This document shows, one piece after another, positions 19,009 to 28,042 of a stretch of 64,000 nucleotides of DNA. Location of the stretch: NCBI RefSeq assembly GCF_016773205.1, contig NZ_JAETWB010000001.1, positions 682,001 to 746,000 on the forward strand. The letters are read 5' to 3'. Source of the DNA: Belnapia arida (GTDB lineage: Bacteria > Pseudomonadota > Alphaproteobacteria > Acetobacterales > Acetobacteraceae). The translations under genes and the position numbers were made by a program. Every line of letters begins with the position of its first letter. The first letter of the stretch is position 1. Under the pieces are notes generated by a model. The model saw only the letters and a program-made list of their open reading frames with translations, had not been told where the DNA came from and did not search any database.

Positions 19009-19023
19009 GTGAAACGCATTCAC
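19009..19023. promoter_or_regulatory. Candidate LysR operator
   Basis: GTGAA at 19009-19013 and TTCAC at 19019-19023 form a perfect inverted repeat with a 5-base spacer, and the site contains the T-N11-A spacing usual for LysR boxes. It sits between divergent lysR and MFS genes, 42 bases from the lysR start. Binding is inferred. Confidence 0.45.
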
Positions 19024-19102
19024 GGCTGATGGGATTGCGGGGTGGGTTATCCTGGCTGCTGCACTGCACCATCCTTCAAGCAACGCTGAAGGAGCCTCCC
19101 CC

Positions 19103-20308
19103 ATGCCCGTACTCGATGCCGGCGCCGCGCCGCCGGACAGGATTCCGCGCGCCTCGACCTGGCCGCTGCTGGCGCTCGCCGTCGGTGCCTTCGGCATCGG
19201 CACCACGGAGTTCGCCCCGATGGGGCTGCTGCCCACCATCGCCACCGGCGTCGGCGTCTCCATCCCGACGGCGGGACTGCTGGTCAGCGCCTATGCAGTG
19301 GGCGTGATGCTCGGCGCGCCGGCGATGACGCTGGCACTCGGCCGGCTGCGGCGGCGCAATGCGCTGATGCTGCTGATGGGCATCTTCACCATCGGCAACC
19401 TGCTTTCAGCCATCGCGCCGGATTACTGGACGCTGCTGGCAGCGCGCGTCGTCACCAGCATGAACCATGGCGCCTTCTTCGGCCTCGGCGCGACCGTCGC
19501 GGCGAGCGTGGTACCGAAGGAGCGGCAGGCGAGCGCCGTCGCCACGATGTTCATGGGGCTGACCATCGCCAATGTCGGCGGCGTGCCGGCGGCGGCCTGG
19601 CTCGGCCAGGCGATCGGCTGGCGCATGTCCTTCGCGGCGACGGCGGGGCTTGGCATCCTGGCGATGGGCGCGCTGTTCCTCGCCCTGCCGCGCGGCGATG
19701 CGGGGCGGATGCCGGATGTCCGGCGGGAGCTCGCCGTGCTGCTGCGGCCGGCGGTGCTGCTGGCGATGGCGACGACGGTGATGGGGTCGGCGGCGATGTT
19801 CACCCTCTACACCTATGTCGCGCCGGCCCTGACTACGCTGACCGGGGCGTCGGCGGGCTTCGTGACGCTCGCGCTGGTGCTGATCGGCATCGGCTTCACC
19901 ATCGGCAACGGGCTCGGCGGCCGGCTGGCGGATTGGTCGCTGGATGGGGCGACGAAGATCTTCCTCGGCGCGCTGGCGGCGGTGATGGCGCTGCTGCCGC
20001 TGCTGCTCACCAGCCATGTCGGCGCGGCGGTTGGGCTGCTGCTTTGGGGCGTCGCCACCTTCGCCATCGTGCCGCCGGTGCAGATGCGGGTGATGCAGGC
20101 GGCGGCCGATGCGCCGGGCCTCGCCTCCTCCGTCAATATCGGCGCCTTCAACCTCGGCAACGCGCTGGGGGCCGCCGTCGGGGGTGGGGTGATCTCGCTC
20201 GGCTTCGGCTATGGGACGGTGGCGATCGCCGGGGCGGCGCTGGCGCTGGCGGGGCTGCTGCTGGTGGTGGTGGCCTCCGGTCAGCGAAAAGCGGTGGCGG
20301 TGGCCTAG
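19103..20308 (+). CDS. MFS transporter, DHA1 family
   Basis: Inner-membrane drug:proton-antiporter-type major facilitator of 401 residues with about 12 predicted hydrophobic helices. The early helix GAFGIGTTEFAPMGLLPTIA and the SMNHGAFFGLGATVA segment are characteristic of the AraJ/YdhP-like branch, and a loop between helices 2 and 3 carries LGRLRRRNAL (motif A remnant). A good AAGGAG site lies 8 bases before the ATG. Export of small toxic or sugar-like molecules is typical of relatives; the substrate here is unknown. The divergent LysR gene is the probable regulator. Confidence 0.92.
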   Translation: MPVLDAGAAPPDRIPRASTWPLLALAVGAFGIGTTEFAPMGLLPTIATGVGVSIPTAGLLVSAYAVGVMLGAPAMTLALGRLRRRNALMLLMGIFTIGNLLSAIAPDYWTLLAARVVTSMNHGAFFGLGATVAASVVPKERQASAVATMFMGLTIANVGGVPAAAWLGQAIGWRMSFAATAGLGILAMGALFLALPRGDAGRMPDVRRELAVLLRPAVLLAMATTVMGSAAMFTLYTYVAPALTTLTGASAGFVTLALVLIGIGFTIGNGLGGRLADWSLDGATKIFLGALAAVMALLPLLLTSHVGAAVGLLLWGVATFAIVPPVQMRVMQAAADAPGLASSVNIGAFNLGNALGAAVGGGVISLGFGYGTVAIAGAALALAGLLLVVVASGQRKAVAVA

Positions 20309-21174
20309 GCGGGCCGGGCGCGGGCCAGCAGGCGCCGCGCCCGCTCCACCACTGGCTCGTCGATCATCGCGCCCTCGAAGGTGACGGCGCCGATGCCGCG
20401 GGCGACGCTGGTCTCGAAGGCCTTGACCATGCGGCGGGCGCGGTCAATCGCCTCGGCGCTGTCGCCGTATTCCTCGTTGATCATCGGCACCTGCGAGGGA
20501 TGGACGCAGCTGGCGCAGGCGAAGCCGAGCTTGCGGGAGCGGCGGAGCATCGCACGGTAGCCCTCCGGGTCGGAGAGGCCGGCGACGGTGCCGATGAAGC
20601 CGAGCGGCAGGATGCCGGCGGCGCGGGCGGCGAGCAGCGTCATCATCTTCGGCAGATAGAGCGCGTCGGGCGAGGGCTCGGCGCCGAGGTCGGTCGCCAG
20701 GTCCTCGCCGCCGGCGCCCAGCGCGACCAGGCGCGGGTCGGCGCGGGCGATGGCCTCGAGCGAGGAGAGGGCGTCGGCGGTCTCGACCAGGCCGATGCAG
20801 CGGGTGCGGCCGACCGGCACGCCATGCGCGGCCTCGCTCTCGGCGATCAGCTCGGAAAGCAGGCGGAGGTGGTCGGGGCCCATCAGCTTGGTCAGCACCA
20901 GTGCATCGGCGCCGGCGGCGATGGCGGCGTCGATGTCGAGGGTCGCCATGCGGAGGGGGCGGTTGATGCGGACGCAGGCGGCGGCGCCGCCCTGCGTTAC
21001 CTGCGGGATGGCGGCGGCGAGCGCGGCGCGTGCGGCGGGCTTCTCGGCGGGAGCCACGGCATCCTCGAGGTCGAGGATGATGGCGTCCGCGCCACGGGTA
21101 TGGGCCTTCGCCACGAAGCTCTCGCGCGTCGTGGGAACGTAGAGCAGAGACCGCCAGGCGGGGAGGGTGCGCAT
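20305..21174 (-). CDS. CoA-ester lyase (HpcH/HpaI, CitE-like)
   Basis: A 289-residue TIM-barrel enzyme of the citrate lyase beta-like family, which cleaves or forms C-C bonds in 3-hydroxy-acyl-CoA thioesters such as malyl-CoA or citramalyl-CoA. It opens with RSLLYVPTTRESFVAKA, and the LDLEDAV motif (Asp35, Glu37, Asp38) is intact. Arg68 region VRINRP, the GLVETADAL segment and the CVHPSQV ending are also typical. Substrate cannot be chosen from sequence. It overlaps the MFS gene tail by 4 bases and diverges from a GntR regulator starting 53 bases away. Confidence 0.92.
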   Translation of the reverse strand: MRTLPAWRSLLYVPTTRESFVAKAHTRGADAIILDLEDAVAPAEKPAARAALAAAIPQVTQGGAAACVRINRPLRMATLDIDAAIAAGADALVLTKLMGPDHLRLLSELIAESEAAHGVPVGRTRCIGLVETADALSSLEAIARADPRLVALGAGGEDLATDLGAEPSPDALYLPKMMTLLAARAAGILPLGFIGTVAGLSDPEGYRAMLRRSRKLGFACASCVHPSQVPMINEEYGDSAEAIDRARRMVKAFETSVARGIGAVTFEGAMIDEPVVERARRLLARARPA

Positions 21175-21227
21175 GGAGCGATGCTCCGCCCCTCGCGCCG
21201 GCCGGTCAATGCCGGTATGGAAGGGCC

Positions 21228-21872
21228 ATGCCGCGCGCCGCCGGAAGCCTCGCCGACCAGGCTTATGACCGTTTCCGCGAGGGGCTGCGGAATGGCGGCC
21301 TCCGCCCCGGGCAGCGCGTGCTGGAGTTGGAGCTGGCCGAGCGGCTGGGGATGAGCCGGACGCCGGTGCGCGAGGCCATCCGCCGGATGCAGGCCGAGGG
21401 GCTGATCGCGCATGGGCCGGGCGGCGGGCTCTGCGTCGCGCAATACGACCATGCCGAGGTGGCCGAGCTCTACGGCATGCGCGAGGCGCTGGAGGGTACG
21501 GCCGCGCGGCTCGCGGCGCGGCAGGCGGGGCGGCCGGACATCCTGCTGCTGCAGGCGCTTGTGACGGCGGAAGCAGCGCTGCCGGCGGAGGCCATCGCCG
21601 AGCACAACCGGCGCTTCCACCGGGCGCTGCACCAGGCGGCGCATAACCGCTACCTGCTGCGGGCGCTGGCGCCGATCGGCGATGCGTTGCTGCTGCTCGG
21701 GCCGACGACGCTCGCGCATCCCGGGCGGGCGGCGGCGGCGCGGGAGGAGCATGCGCGGATCGTGGCCGCCATCGCGGCGGGGGATGCCGAAGCGGCGGAG
21801 GCGGCGGCGAGGTCGCATATCGCGGCGGCGCATGCGGCGCGGTTGGCGATGGCGGCCGAGGAGCCGGCCTGA
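21228..21872 (+). CDS. GntR-family regulator, FadR/FCD subgroup
   Basis: A 214-residue regulator. The N-terminal winged helix (about 8-75) includes LELAERLGMSRTPVREAIRRMQAEGLI, and an all-helical FCD ligand domain follows with metal-binding type His/Asp positions such as the EHNRRFHRALHQAAHN segment. FCD members usually sense small organic acids. Divergent placement next to the CoA-ester lyase suggests it controls that enzyme, though no operator could be identified in the 53-base spacer. A GGAAGGG sequence precedes the ATG. A REP-like repeat follows the stop. Confidence 0.92.
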   Translation: MPRAAGSLADQAYDRFREGLRNGGLRPGQRVLELELAERLGMSRTPVREAIRRMQAEGLIAHGPGGGLCVAQYDHAEVAELYGMREALEGTAARLAARQAGRPDILLLQALVTAEAALPAEAIAEHNRRFHRALHQAAHNRYLLRALAPIGDALLLLGPTTLAHPGRAAAAREEHARIVAAIAAGDAEAAEAAARSHIAAAHAARLAMAAEEPA

Positions 21873-21873
21873 C

Positions 21874-21936
21874 GAAAGGGGCTACGCCCCTCTCGAACTC
21901 TCACGGCAAGGGTCGAAGGGCCCTTGGAACCCTTGG
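21874..21936. repeat. REP-like repeat, single unit
   Basis: GAAAGGGGC-TAC-GCCCCTCTC (21874-21894, one mismatch in the stem) is followed by AAGGGTCGAAGGGCCCTT (21908-21925). Both parts match the order and sequence of the larger block at 5078-5192. It lies between the convergent ends of the GntR and PP2C genes, where it could act as a bidirectional transcript end. Confidence 0.75.
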
Positions 21937-21937
21937 G

Positions 21938-22660
21938 TCAGGGCGCGCGCAGGAGCACGACGCTGACGTTGTCGCGGGCGCCGCGAGCGACGGCGAAGTC
22001 GATGATGGCAGTGGCGTTGGCGCCCTGCACGAGAAGCCCTGCGAGTTCCCCTTCCGGTATCGCCTTGAACAAACCGTCGCTGCACAGCAGCAGCAGGTCG
22101 CCGGGGGCGATGCGGCCGCTCACCTTGTCGAGCACCAGCTCGCCCGTGGCGCCGACGGCGCGGAGGATGACATTGGCCTGCGGATGCGCCTCCGCTTCCG
22201 CCTCGGTCAGCGTGCCCTGGTCGACCATCTCCTGCACCAGCGAATGGTCGCGGGTGACGCGTTGCAGAAGGCCGTCGCGCAGCAGGTAGGCGCGGCTGTC
22301 GCCAGCCCAGAGGCAGGCGAAATGGCCGTGGCGGGCGATCAGCAGCACGACCGTCGTGGCGATGATGCGGGTCTCGCCGAGGGCTGCGGCCTGGGCCTGC
22401 AATTCGGCGTGGACGCCGGCAAGGCGGAGGCGTGCCTGAGCGAGCATCTCGGCGGCGGAGAGGCCAGGGGGGATGGCATCGAGCGCGGCGGCGACGGCCT
22501 GGCTGGCGACGTCCCCGGCACCGTGGCCGCCGGCGCCGTCCGCCACGGCCCAGAGGCCGAGATCGGGGCGATGGACCAGGCTGTCCTCGTTCCGCTTGCG
22601 CACGGCGCCCGGGTGGGTCGCCGAATCGGAGACGAGTCCGGGCTCGATCGAGGGGCTCAT
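21938..22660 (-). CDS. PP2C-type serine/threonine phosphatase of the T6SS operon
   Basis: A 240-residue PPM/PP2C phosphatase. Metal and phosphate residues are in place: Arg23-Asn24-Glu25-Asp26 (RNED), Asp41 and Gly42 in DGAGGHG, the LWAGDSRAYLLRDG strand, the LLLCSDGLF motif and the C-terminal RDNVSVVLL aspartate. In Pseudomonas T6SS loci the equivalent PppA reverses phosphorylation of the FHA protein by the kinase PpkA. Here it is the last gene of the secretion operon and its start overlaps the tagF stop by 4 bases. No kinase gene is in the window. Confidence 0.9.
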   Translation of the reverse strand: MSPSIEPGLVSDSATHPGAVRKRNEDSLVHRPDLGLWAVADGAGGHGAGDVASQAVAAALDAIPPGLSAAEMLAQARLRLAGVHAELQAQAAALGETRIIATTVVLLIARHGHFACLWAGDSRAYLLRDGLLQRVTRDHSLVQEMVDQGTLTEAEAEAHPQANVILRAVGATGELVLDKVSGRIAPGDLLLLCSDGLFKAIPEGELAGLLVQGANATAIIDFAVARGARDNVSVVLLRAP

Positions 22661-23208
22661 GGCCGGGCATCCAGCAGCAGGACGAATTCCGCAGGCTCTG
22701 GCAGGGCGGGGAGCGGCCAGACCAGGCCGGGCTCGCCGGCCGTCCACCAGCCGGGCTCCGGTGCCTCGGCGGGGTCGGCCTCGCCCGGTGCGGGGAGAAG
22801 GGCGGCGAGCGCATCGGCCGTCAGCGCCTCGGCCTGGGCGTGGCGGAGCAGGCCTTCCAGCGTGGCGAACCAGGGGGCGGGCCAGAGCACCTGCCCGTGG
22901 GGCACGCCGGGGGCGGTGGCGGCGAGGGTAAGGGGGAAGCGGCGGCCGACGCCGTCGATCGAGCAGGCCATGACGCCGGCGACCGCCTCCGGCCCGCAGG
23001 CGCCGGCGGGGAGGGCAAAGCGCCAGGCAGGGGCATTCACCCAGGCGGCGTCGAAGCCATCGCCGAGGCTGTCGCGCGCGGCGGTCATGCCGGCTTGCAG
23101 CCAGGCATCCCAGGGCTCGCAGAAACTGGGCGGCAGCGCGCGGCGCACGAAATCCCCATGCGCGGGCAGCTTGCCATGGAGGCCGGTCACGGTGCGAGCT
23201 GTGGGCAT
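22657..23208 (-). CDS. tagF: Type VI secretion-associated protein TagF
   Basis: A 183-residue protein of the TagF family. The diagnostic N terminus GLHGKLPAHGDFVRRALPPSFCEPWDAWLQAGM is intact, followed by the Ser-rich SIDGVGRRFPLTL core. In studied species TagF restrains T6SS firing post-translationally, partly through the FHA protein. The protein is short relative to TagF-PppA fusions; here the phosphatase is encoded separately just downstream. Its start lies 22 bases inside the end of tssM, so translation is coupled. Confidence 0.9.
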   Translation of the reverse strand: MPTARTVTGLHGKLPAHGDFVRRALPPSFCEPWDAWLQAGMTAARDSLGDGFDAAWVNAPAWRFALPAGACGPEAVAGVMACSIDGVGRRFPLTLAATAPGVPHGQVLWPAPWFATLEGLLRHAQAEALTADALAALLPAPGEADPAEAPEPGWWTAGEPGLVWPLPALPEPAEFVLLLDARP

Positions 23209-26200
23209 CGGAATTCCTGCAGCTCGCGCAGGCCGAAGGGGTGGATCGTGCTGCCGGTCCGCAGCTCGAATACCGCCGAGCGGTCGCCCTGGGTCACCGT
23301 TGCCCGCAGCCTGGCAGCCTGCCCGGTGGCTTGCAGGGTCGATTGCCGGCCGGCGACCAGCTTGAAGGCGGACCAGCCGCTGTCGAAGGCGAGCGGACCG
23401 GCGGAGGAGGCCGGCTCGAAATTCAGGGTGAGGTTGCCGCGGCTCGGCCAGCCGAGAGGGATGGCCCGGCCGATGCCCCCGCGCGGCATTTCATAGCGGG
23501 TGCCGTCGACTTCGAGGATGGCTCCCTGGGCGTTCGGGTCGAGGCCCTGGGGGACCAGCTCGAAGCGGAGGCCGCCCATCATCGCGCCGCCGGGGAAGAA
23601 GGCGTCGCGGATGGCCTGGGCGCGCTCGAACTGCAGCACATCGGCCTGGGTGACCGGCGGGGCGAGGCCCGCGGTCGCCACCAGCCGCCAGGGGCGCTGG
23701 GTGGTGTCGACATAGGGGCGGATCCACTGGGCGAAGAACTGGTCGAGCGCGCCGCCAGGACCGAAGAGCCGGGCGAAGTCATCGACCGGCATGTCCTGCG
23801 CCGAGTCGCGGCGGAAGGGGAAGGGGATGCCGCGCGGGTCGGCCAACGCGCGGCAGACCGGGCCGAGCGCCTGGCCGCCGGCCGCGGCGATGGCCGCCTT
23901 GGCGCCGCCGCTGCGCTGGGCGGCGGTCGACTGGCCGAGGGCGGTCAGCCAGCGGGCCAGCGGCTGCGGCTGGCGGGCGGCCTCGGCGAGCAGGCGCTGG
24001 CCGGGGTCGAGCCCGGCCGTCGGCGCCGGTACCACTGTCCCCGGCGGGGAGGAGGCGAGGCGGGCGACCTGGACATAGAGCTCGTTGACGATGACCAACA
24101 CGCCATCAAGCGGCTGGCCGGCGGCGGTGCGCAGCGCCTGGAACCGGGTCTCCACCACCTGGGCGACGGGCTCCGCGCCGGTGGGGGCCGCAGCCTGGCC
24201 CTGCGCGGCCTGGACGCGCTGGGCCTCGGCGCCGCGGCCGGGGGCCGTCCAGCCCTCGGGTGGCGTGCCGGGGGAGAGCTGGCGGGCCGCTGACCGCAGC
24301 AGGTCGCGGATGGGCGAAGTGGGCGCGCCGAGCACGTTCAGCCCCTCGGCCGCGTCGGTCAGGTTGCGGAAGGGGGGCAGGACGAGGTCGTCCAGCATCG
24401 CCTGCCAGGTGCGGGCATACTCCTCGGCATGGAGGCCGAGCACGGCCGCTTCGAGACGCGCCGGGTCCTCGGCGCCGGAGGCCTGGGCCTCGGAGCCGAG
24501 CACCCAGGCCTCGCCGGCGGCGGCGCGCACGGCGTCGCCGAGGGCGGGCATGAGCCCCTTGTAGAGCCCGTCCACGGTGTAGAGGCCGGGGACGCCCTCG
24601 GTCAGCGGGCGGCCGGAGGCGCGGGTGAAGAAGCGCTGGCCGGCAGGACCGACCGCCTCGGCGGGCGTCCAGGGACGCAGTTGCTGGCCCAGGGGACGGA
24701 GGCGGGAATAGACCCGCTCGGCCATCGGCAGGCGGGAGAACACGCGGCGGGCGCCATCGACCAGCGCGCCGTCCAGCGGATAGGCGGAGAAGTCCATCGC
24801 CAGCAGGGCGTCGAGATGGCCGAGCAGCGCATCGCGCTGCGGCGCGCCGGTGGCGCCTGGGAAGCTGCGGAGCCAGTCGGCGAGTAGCCATTCGCGGACC
24901 AGCGGCCGGTCGAGTGGGCCCTGGCGGCCGAGCATCAGGTAGACGCGCGTCGCCTCGTAGAGGAAGTCGGGGCGCTGGAGGTTGGCGCGGATCTGCGCCT
25001 CCAGCCCGGCGAGCAGGCGGGGGAGCATCACCCGGTCCAGCGTGCGGCGGTAGGCGGCTTCGGCGCCCGTCGCCAGCTCGGCTTCCTGCGAGAGGCCCAG
25101 GCCGCCGCCGGGGGTGCGGGCGGCGGCGGACAGGGGTTTCGCGGAGTCCAGATAGGGGAGGACGGCGGCGAGGTTGGCGTCGAGCACCGGGTCGAAGCGG
25201 ACGGTGCGGCCGGCGCCCTCGGCCTTGGCGAGCGCCTCCTCGAGGGCGGCGGCGCGGAGTTGCTCAGCGGTATAGGCGCCGTAGGACCAGGTGAGGCCGC
25301 CGAGCGTGACCACCGCGGCGAGGGACCAGGCGGCGATGGCGACCATGCGGCGGCGGCGCTCGGCCCCGCGGTCGCGGGCGGCGAGGCGGGCCTCGCTGAA
25401 GACCACCTCCCTCAGCAGCCGGCCGAGGAAGAAGCTGCGGCCGCGCTGGCCGAGCACGCCGACCGGGCGGCGCGGGTCGAGGCCGAAGGCGCGGCTGAGG
25501 GCGCCGGTCAGACGGTCGATCGGCGTGCCTTCCTGGGTGCCTGAGGCGAAGTAGACGCCGCGCAGCATCGGCGCCGGGTCGAGCCGCGTGCCGCCGAAGG
25601 CCGCCTGGACGAAGCCGCCGACCGGCTCGGCCAGCGAGGCGACCTGGCCGGGGAAGGCCATGATGGCGGCGCGCTGCGAGGGGCCGCGTTCGGCCTGCAG
25701 GCGCTCCAGCAGGCGGGCCTGGAGGCGGGTCATCAGCGCGCCGAACTCGGCCGCGAATTTGCCGGCGGTGCCTTCGGGGCCGGACTCGAGCGGGAAGGTC
25801 ACGCCCCAGACCTGGGCGCGCGTCTCCTTGTCGAGGTCGTCGAAGAATTCGGTGAAGCCGGAAAGCAGGTCCGCCTTGCTGACCAGCAGGTAAACCGGCA
25901 GGCGCTGGCCGAGCTTCTCCTCCAGCTCCTTGATGCGCTTGCGGACGGCGCGGGCATGGTCCTGCCGGCCCTGCACGTCGAGCTTGCTCAGCATGTCGAC
26001 GCCGAAGCAGACCAGCACGCCGTTCAGCGGCTGGCGCGGGCGGTTGCGGCGGAGCATGGCGAGGAAGCGGTCCCAGCCGGCCCTGTCGGCGGCGGCGTCG
26101 CTGTCCTGCGTGGTGTAGCGGCCGGCGGTGTCGATGAGGACGGCGCGGTCGGTCAGCCACCAGTCGCAGTTGCGGGTGCCGCCGACGCCGGCGACGCGAC

Positions 26201-26654
26201 CCTCGGCGAGGGGGAATTCGAGGCCGGACTGGGCGATCGCCGTGGTCTTGCCGCTGCCGGGCGGGCCGATGAAGACGTACCAGGGCAGGTCGTAGAGATA
26301 GCCGCCCTTGCCGCCGGTCGCCTGCTTCAGCGCGGCCAGCGCGGCGGTCAGCTTCTCGCGGAGCGCGGCCTCCTCCTCGGCGCTGGCCTGGGCCGAGGGG
26401 TCGGGGGCGGCGGCCTCGGCGACGAGAGCCTTGTCGCGCTTCGCCCGGCGCAGGCCGATCAAGGCGACGGTGACGAAGAAGACGATGACGGGGAGCGCCG
26501 CCAAGGCGAGGCGGGGGAGGAAGGCTTCGAAGGGGTAGACGTCGCCGGCGCCGATCAGCGGGCCGTAGACCCAGAAGAGCGCGGCCATGGCGAGAGCGGC
26601 GACGAGGCCGGCCAGTGCCGGGACGGAGCCGAGGACGGAGAGGAGGGCTTCCAT
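23187..26654 (-). CDS. tssM: Type VI secretion membrane-complex protein TssM (IcmF)
   Basis: Inner-membrane anchor of the secretion apparatus, 1155 residues. Two N-terminal transmembrane helices (about 10-35 and 49-68) flank a short loop. A cytoplasmic NTPase-like domain carries Walker A GPPGSGKT (130-137, Lys136) and a VLIDTAGRYT strand. A third membrane helix near 437-459 leads into the long periplasmic part with IcmF-related and C-terminal domains. The intact Walker A suggests nucleotide binding, which some TssM proteins lack. Its ATG shares one base with the tssL stop. Confidence 0.96.
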   Translation of the reverse strand: MEALLSVLGSVPALAGLVAALAMAALFWVYGPLIGAGDVYPFEAFLPRLALAALPVIVFFVTVALIGLRRAKRDKALVAEAAAPDPSAQASAEEEAALREKLTAALAALKQATGGKGGYLYDLPWYVFIGPPGSGKTTAIAQSGLEFPLAEGRVAGVGGTRNCDWWLTDRAVLIDTAGRYTTQDSDAAADRAGWDRFLAMLRRNRPRQPLNGVLVCFGVDMLSKLDVQGRQDHARAVRKRIKELEEKLGQRLPVYLLVSKADLLSGFTEFFDDLDKETRAQVWGVTFPLESGPEGTAGKFAAEFGALMTRLQARLLERLQAERGPSQRAAIMAFPGQVASLAEPVGGFVQAAFGGTRLDPAPMLRGVYFASGTQEGTPIDRLTGALSRAFGLDPRRPVGVLGQRGRSFFLGRLLREVVFSEARLAARDRGAERRRRMVAIAAWSLAAVVTLGGLTWSYGAYTAEQLRAAALEEALAKAEGAGRTVRFDPVLDANLAAVLPYLDSAKPLSAAARTPGGGLGLSQEAELATGAEAAYRRTLDRVMLPRLLAGLEAQIRANLQRPDFLYEATRVYLMLGRQGPLDRPLVREWLLADWLRSFPGATGAPQRDALLGHLDALLAMDFSAYPLDGALVDGARRVFSRLPMAERVYSRLRPLGQQLRPWTPAEAVGPAGQRFFTRASGRPLTEGVPGLYTVDGLYKGLMPALGDAVRAAAGEAWVLGSEAQASGAEDPARLEAAVLGLHAEEYARTWQAMLDDLVLPPFRNLTDAAEGLNVLGAPTSPIRDLLRSAARQLSPGTPPEGWTAPGRGAEAQRVQAAQGQAAAPTGAEPVAQVVETRFQALRTAAGQPLDGVLVIVNELYVQVARLASSPPGTVVPAPTAGLDPGQRLLAEAARQPQPLARWLTALGQSTAAQRSGGAKAAIAAAGGQALGPVCRALADPRGIPFPFRRDSAQDMPVDDFARLFGPGGALDQFFAQWIRPYVDTTQRPWRLVATAGLAPPVTQADVLQFERAQAIRDAFFPGGAMMGGLRFELVPQGLDPNAQGAILEVDGTRYEMPRGGIGRAIPLGWPSRGNLTLNFEPASSAGPLAFDSGWSAFKLVAGRQSTLQATGQAARLRATVTQGDRSAVFELRTGSTIHPFGLRELQEFRCPQLAP

Positions 26655-28042
26655 CAGCGGGCGCCCCCGTAATTCACCACGACCTCGATGCGGCGGTTCT
26701 CCTCGCGGCCGTCGGGCGTCGTGTTGGTGGCGACGGGTTCGCTCTCGCCGCGGCCCTCGGAGGCGAAGCGGGCGCGGTCGCCGCCGGTCGCCGCGGCGAT
26801 AACGTCGAGGGCCGACTGCGCGCGGGCGGCGGAGAGGTGGTAGTTGGAGGGGAAGCGGGCCGTCCTGATCGGCTGGTTGTCGCTGTGGCCAAGGATCTGC
26901 ACCGAGCCCGGCTCATCGCGCAGCGCCTCGCCGATGCGGTTCATCAGCGGCAGGAAGCGCGGGTCGAGCGCGGCGCTGCCGGAGGCGAACATGCCGCGGT
27001 TGCGGATGCGGACGACGACGCGGTTGGGGTCGGCGAGCACGGTGACGAGGCCCTGCTGGATCTCGGGGGCGAGGAACTGGCGGAGGCGCGCGGGCAGGTC
27101 AGGCCTCGCCGGCACGGGTGCGGGCGGCGGCGGGGCGGGCGGCACGGGTGGCGCCGAGCGCTGGATGGTCGGCAGGGCACCGGGTGGCAGCGCCGCGAGG
27201 CGGGCGAAGAGGTCTTCCGACCTGCTGCCGAGGCTGCTGGCGAGGCCAGCATAGGCGATGCCGAGCACGGCGATGGTCATCACCGCGGCGACCCAGCTCG
27301 GCACGCTGCGGCTGGTGCGGCGGTGCGGGGCGTCAACGCCGCGCCAGTGGGGCGAGAGCTCCCGCTCATGGGGGCCGCGGAGCTGGACGAGGAGCTGGTA
27401 GAGACCCTCGCGGATGCGGTCGAGTTCCGCGGTGCCGCGGGGGGAGAGGCGGTAGCGGCCCTGGAGACCGAGGGCGAGGCAGAGATAGGAGACCTCGAGC
27501 GCCTGGCGGTAGCGGCCGGGGTCCTTCTGCATCCCCGCCAGCATGTCGAAGAAGCGGTCGCCGGCCTTCACTTCCTGATGGAAGGTGGAGACGAGGGAAT
27601 GGGCGCCCCAGCCGCTTTGCTGGCCCCAGGGCGTCGCCATGGCGACGTCGTCGATGGCGGCGCAGAGGCCGTAATGGGCCGCGCGGATTTCGTCCGGGCT
27701 GATCCCGGCGGCGCGGGCCTCGGCCTCGAAATCGCGCATGGCGCGGATGGCGCGCTGGCGCAGCTCCTCCGGGTTCGGGACATGGACGCTGGCGACGAGG
27801 CGCGAGAGCAGGTCGAGCAGCGGCGCGGCGGCGGCGGAGAGCGGGCCGAGGCCGACCTTCGGCAAGGTCTCCGCCTCGCCCGCCATGCGGGATGTCGGGC
27901 CGAAATCGGGTGCGGCGGGGGACGGAGCGCCGAAGGCCGGCGGCGTGGCGGCGGCGGCCGGCATCGGCGTGGTGGCGCGGGTGGGGCCGCGCACCACCGT
28001 ACGGTCGCTGTCGTCGGGCTCGGAGAAGGGATTGTCGCTCAT
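26654..28042 (-). CDS. tssL: Type VI secretion protein TssL with OmpA-like peptidoglycan-binding domain
   Basis: A 462-residue DotU/TssL protein. The cytoplasmic all-helical DotU domain runs from about 70 to 240 (LLDLLSRLVASVHVPNPEELRQRAI, then YGLCAAIDDVAMATPWG). A single membrane helix lies near 246-268, followed by a Pro-rich linker and a C-terminal OmpA domain (about 340-460) with ILGHSDNQPI and the NYHLSAARAQSA signature. The OmpA part can anchor the complex to the cell wall, removing the need for a separate TagL-type protein. Start overlaps the tssK stop by 4 bases. Confidence 0.96.
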   Translation of the reverse strand: MSDNPFSEPDDSDRTVVRGPTRATTPMPAAAATPPAFGAPSPAAPDFGPTSRMAGEAETLPKVGLGPLSAAAAPLLDLLSRLVASVHVPNPEELRQRAIRAMRDFEAEARAAGISPDEIRAAHYGLCAAIDDVAMATPWGQQSGWGAHSLVSTFHQEVKAGDRFFDMLAGMQKDPGRYRQALEVSYLCLALGLQGRYRLSPRGTAELDRIREGLYQLLVQLRGPHERELSPHWRGVDAPHRRTSRSVPSWVAAVMTIAVLGIAYAGLASSLGSRSEDLFARLAALPPGALPTIQRSAPPVPPAPPPPAPVPARPDLPARLRQFLAPEIQQGLVTVLADPNRVVVRIRNRGMFASGSAALDPRFLPLMNRIGEALRDEPGSVQILGHSDNQPIRTARFPSNYHLSAARAQSALDVIAAATGGDRARFASEGRGESEPVATNTTPDGREENRRIEVVVNYGGAR

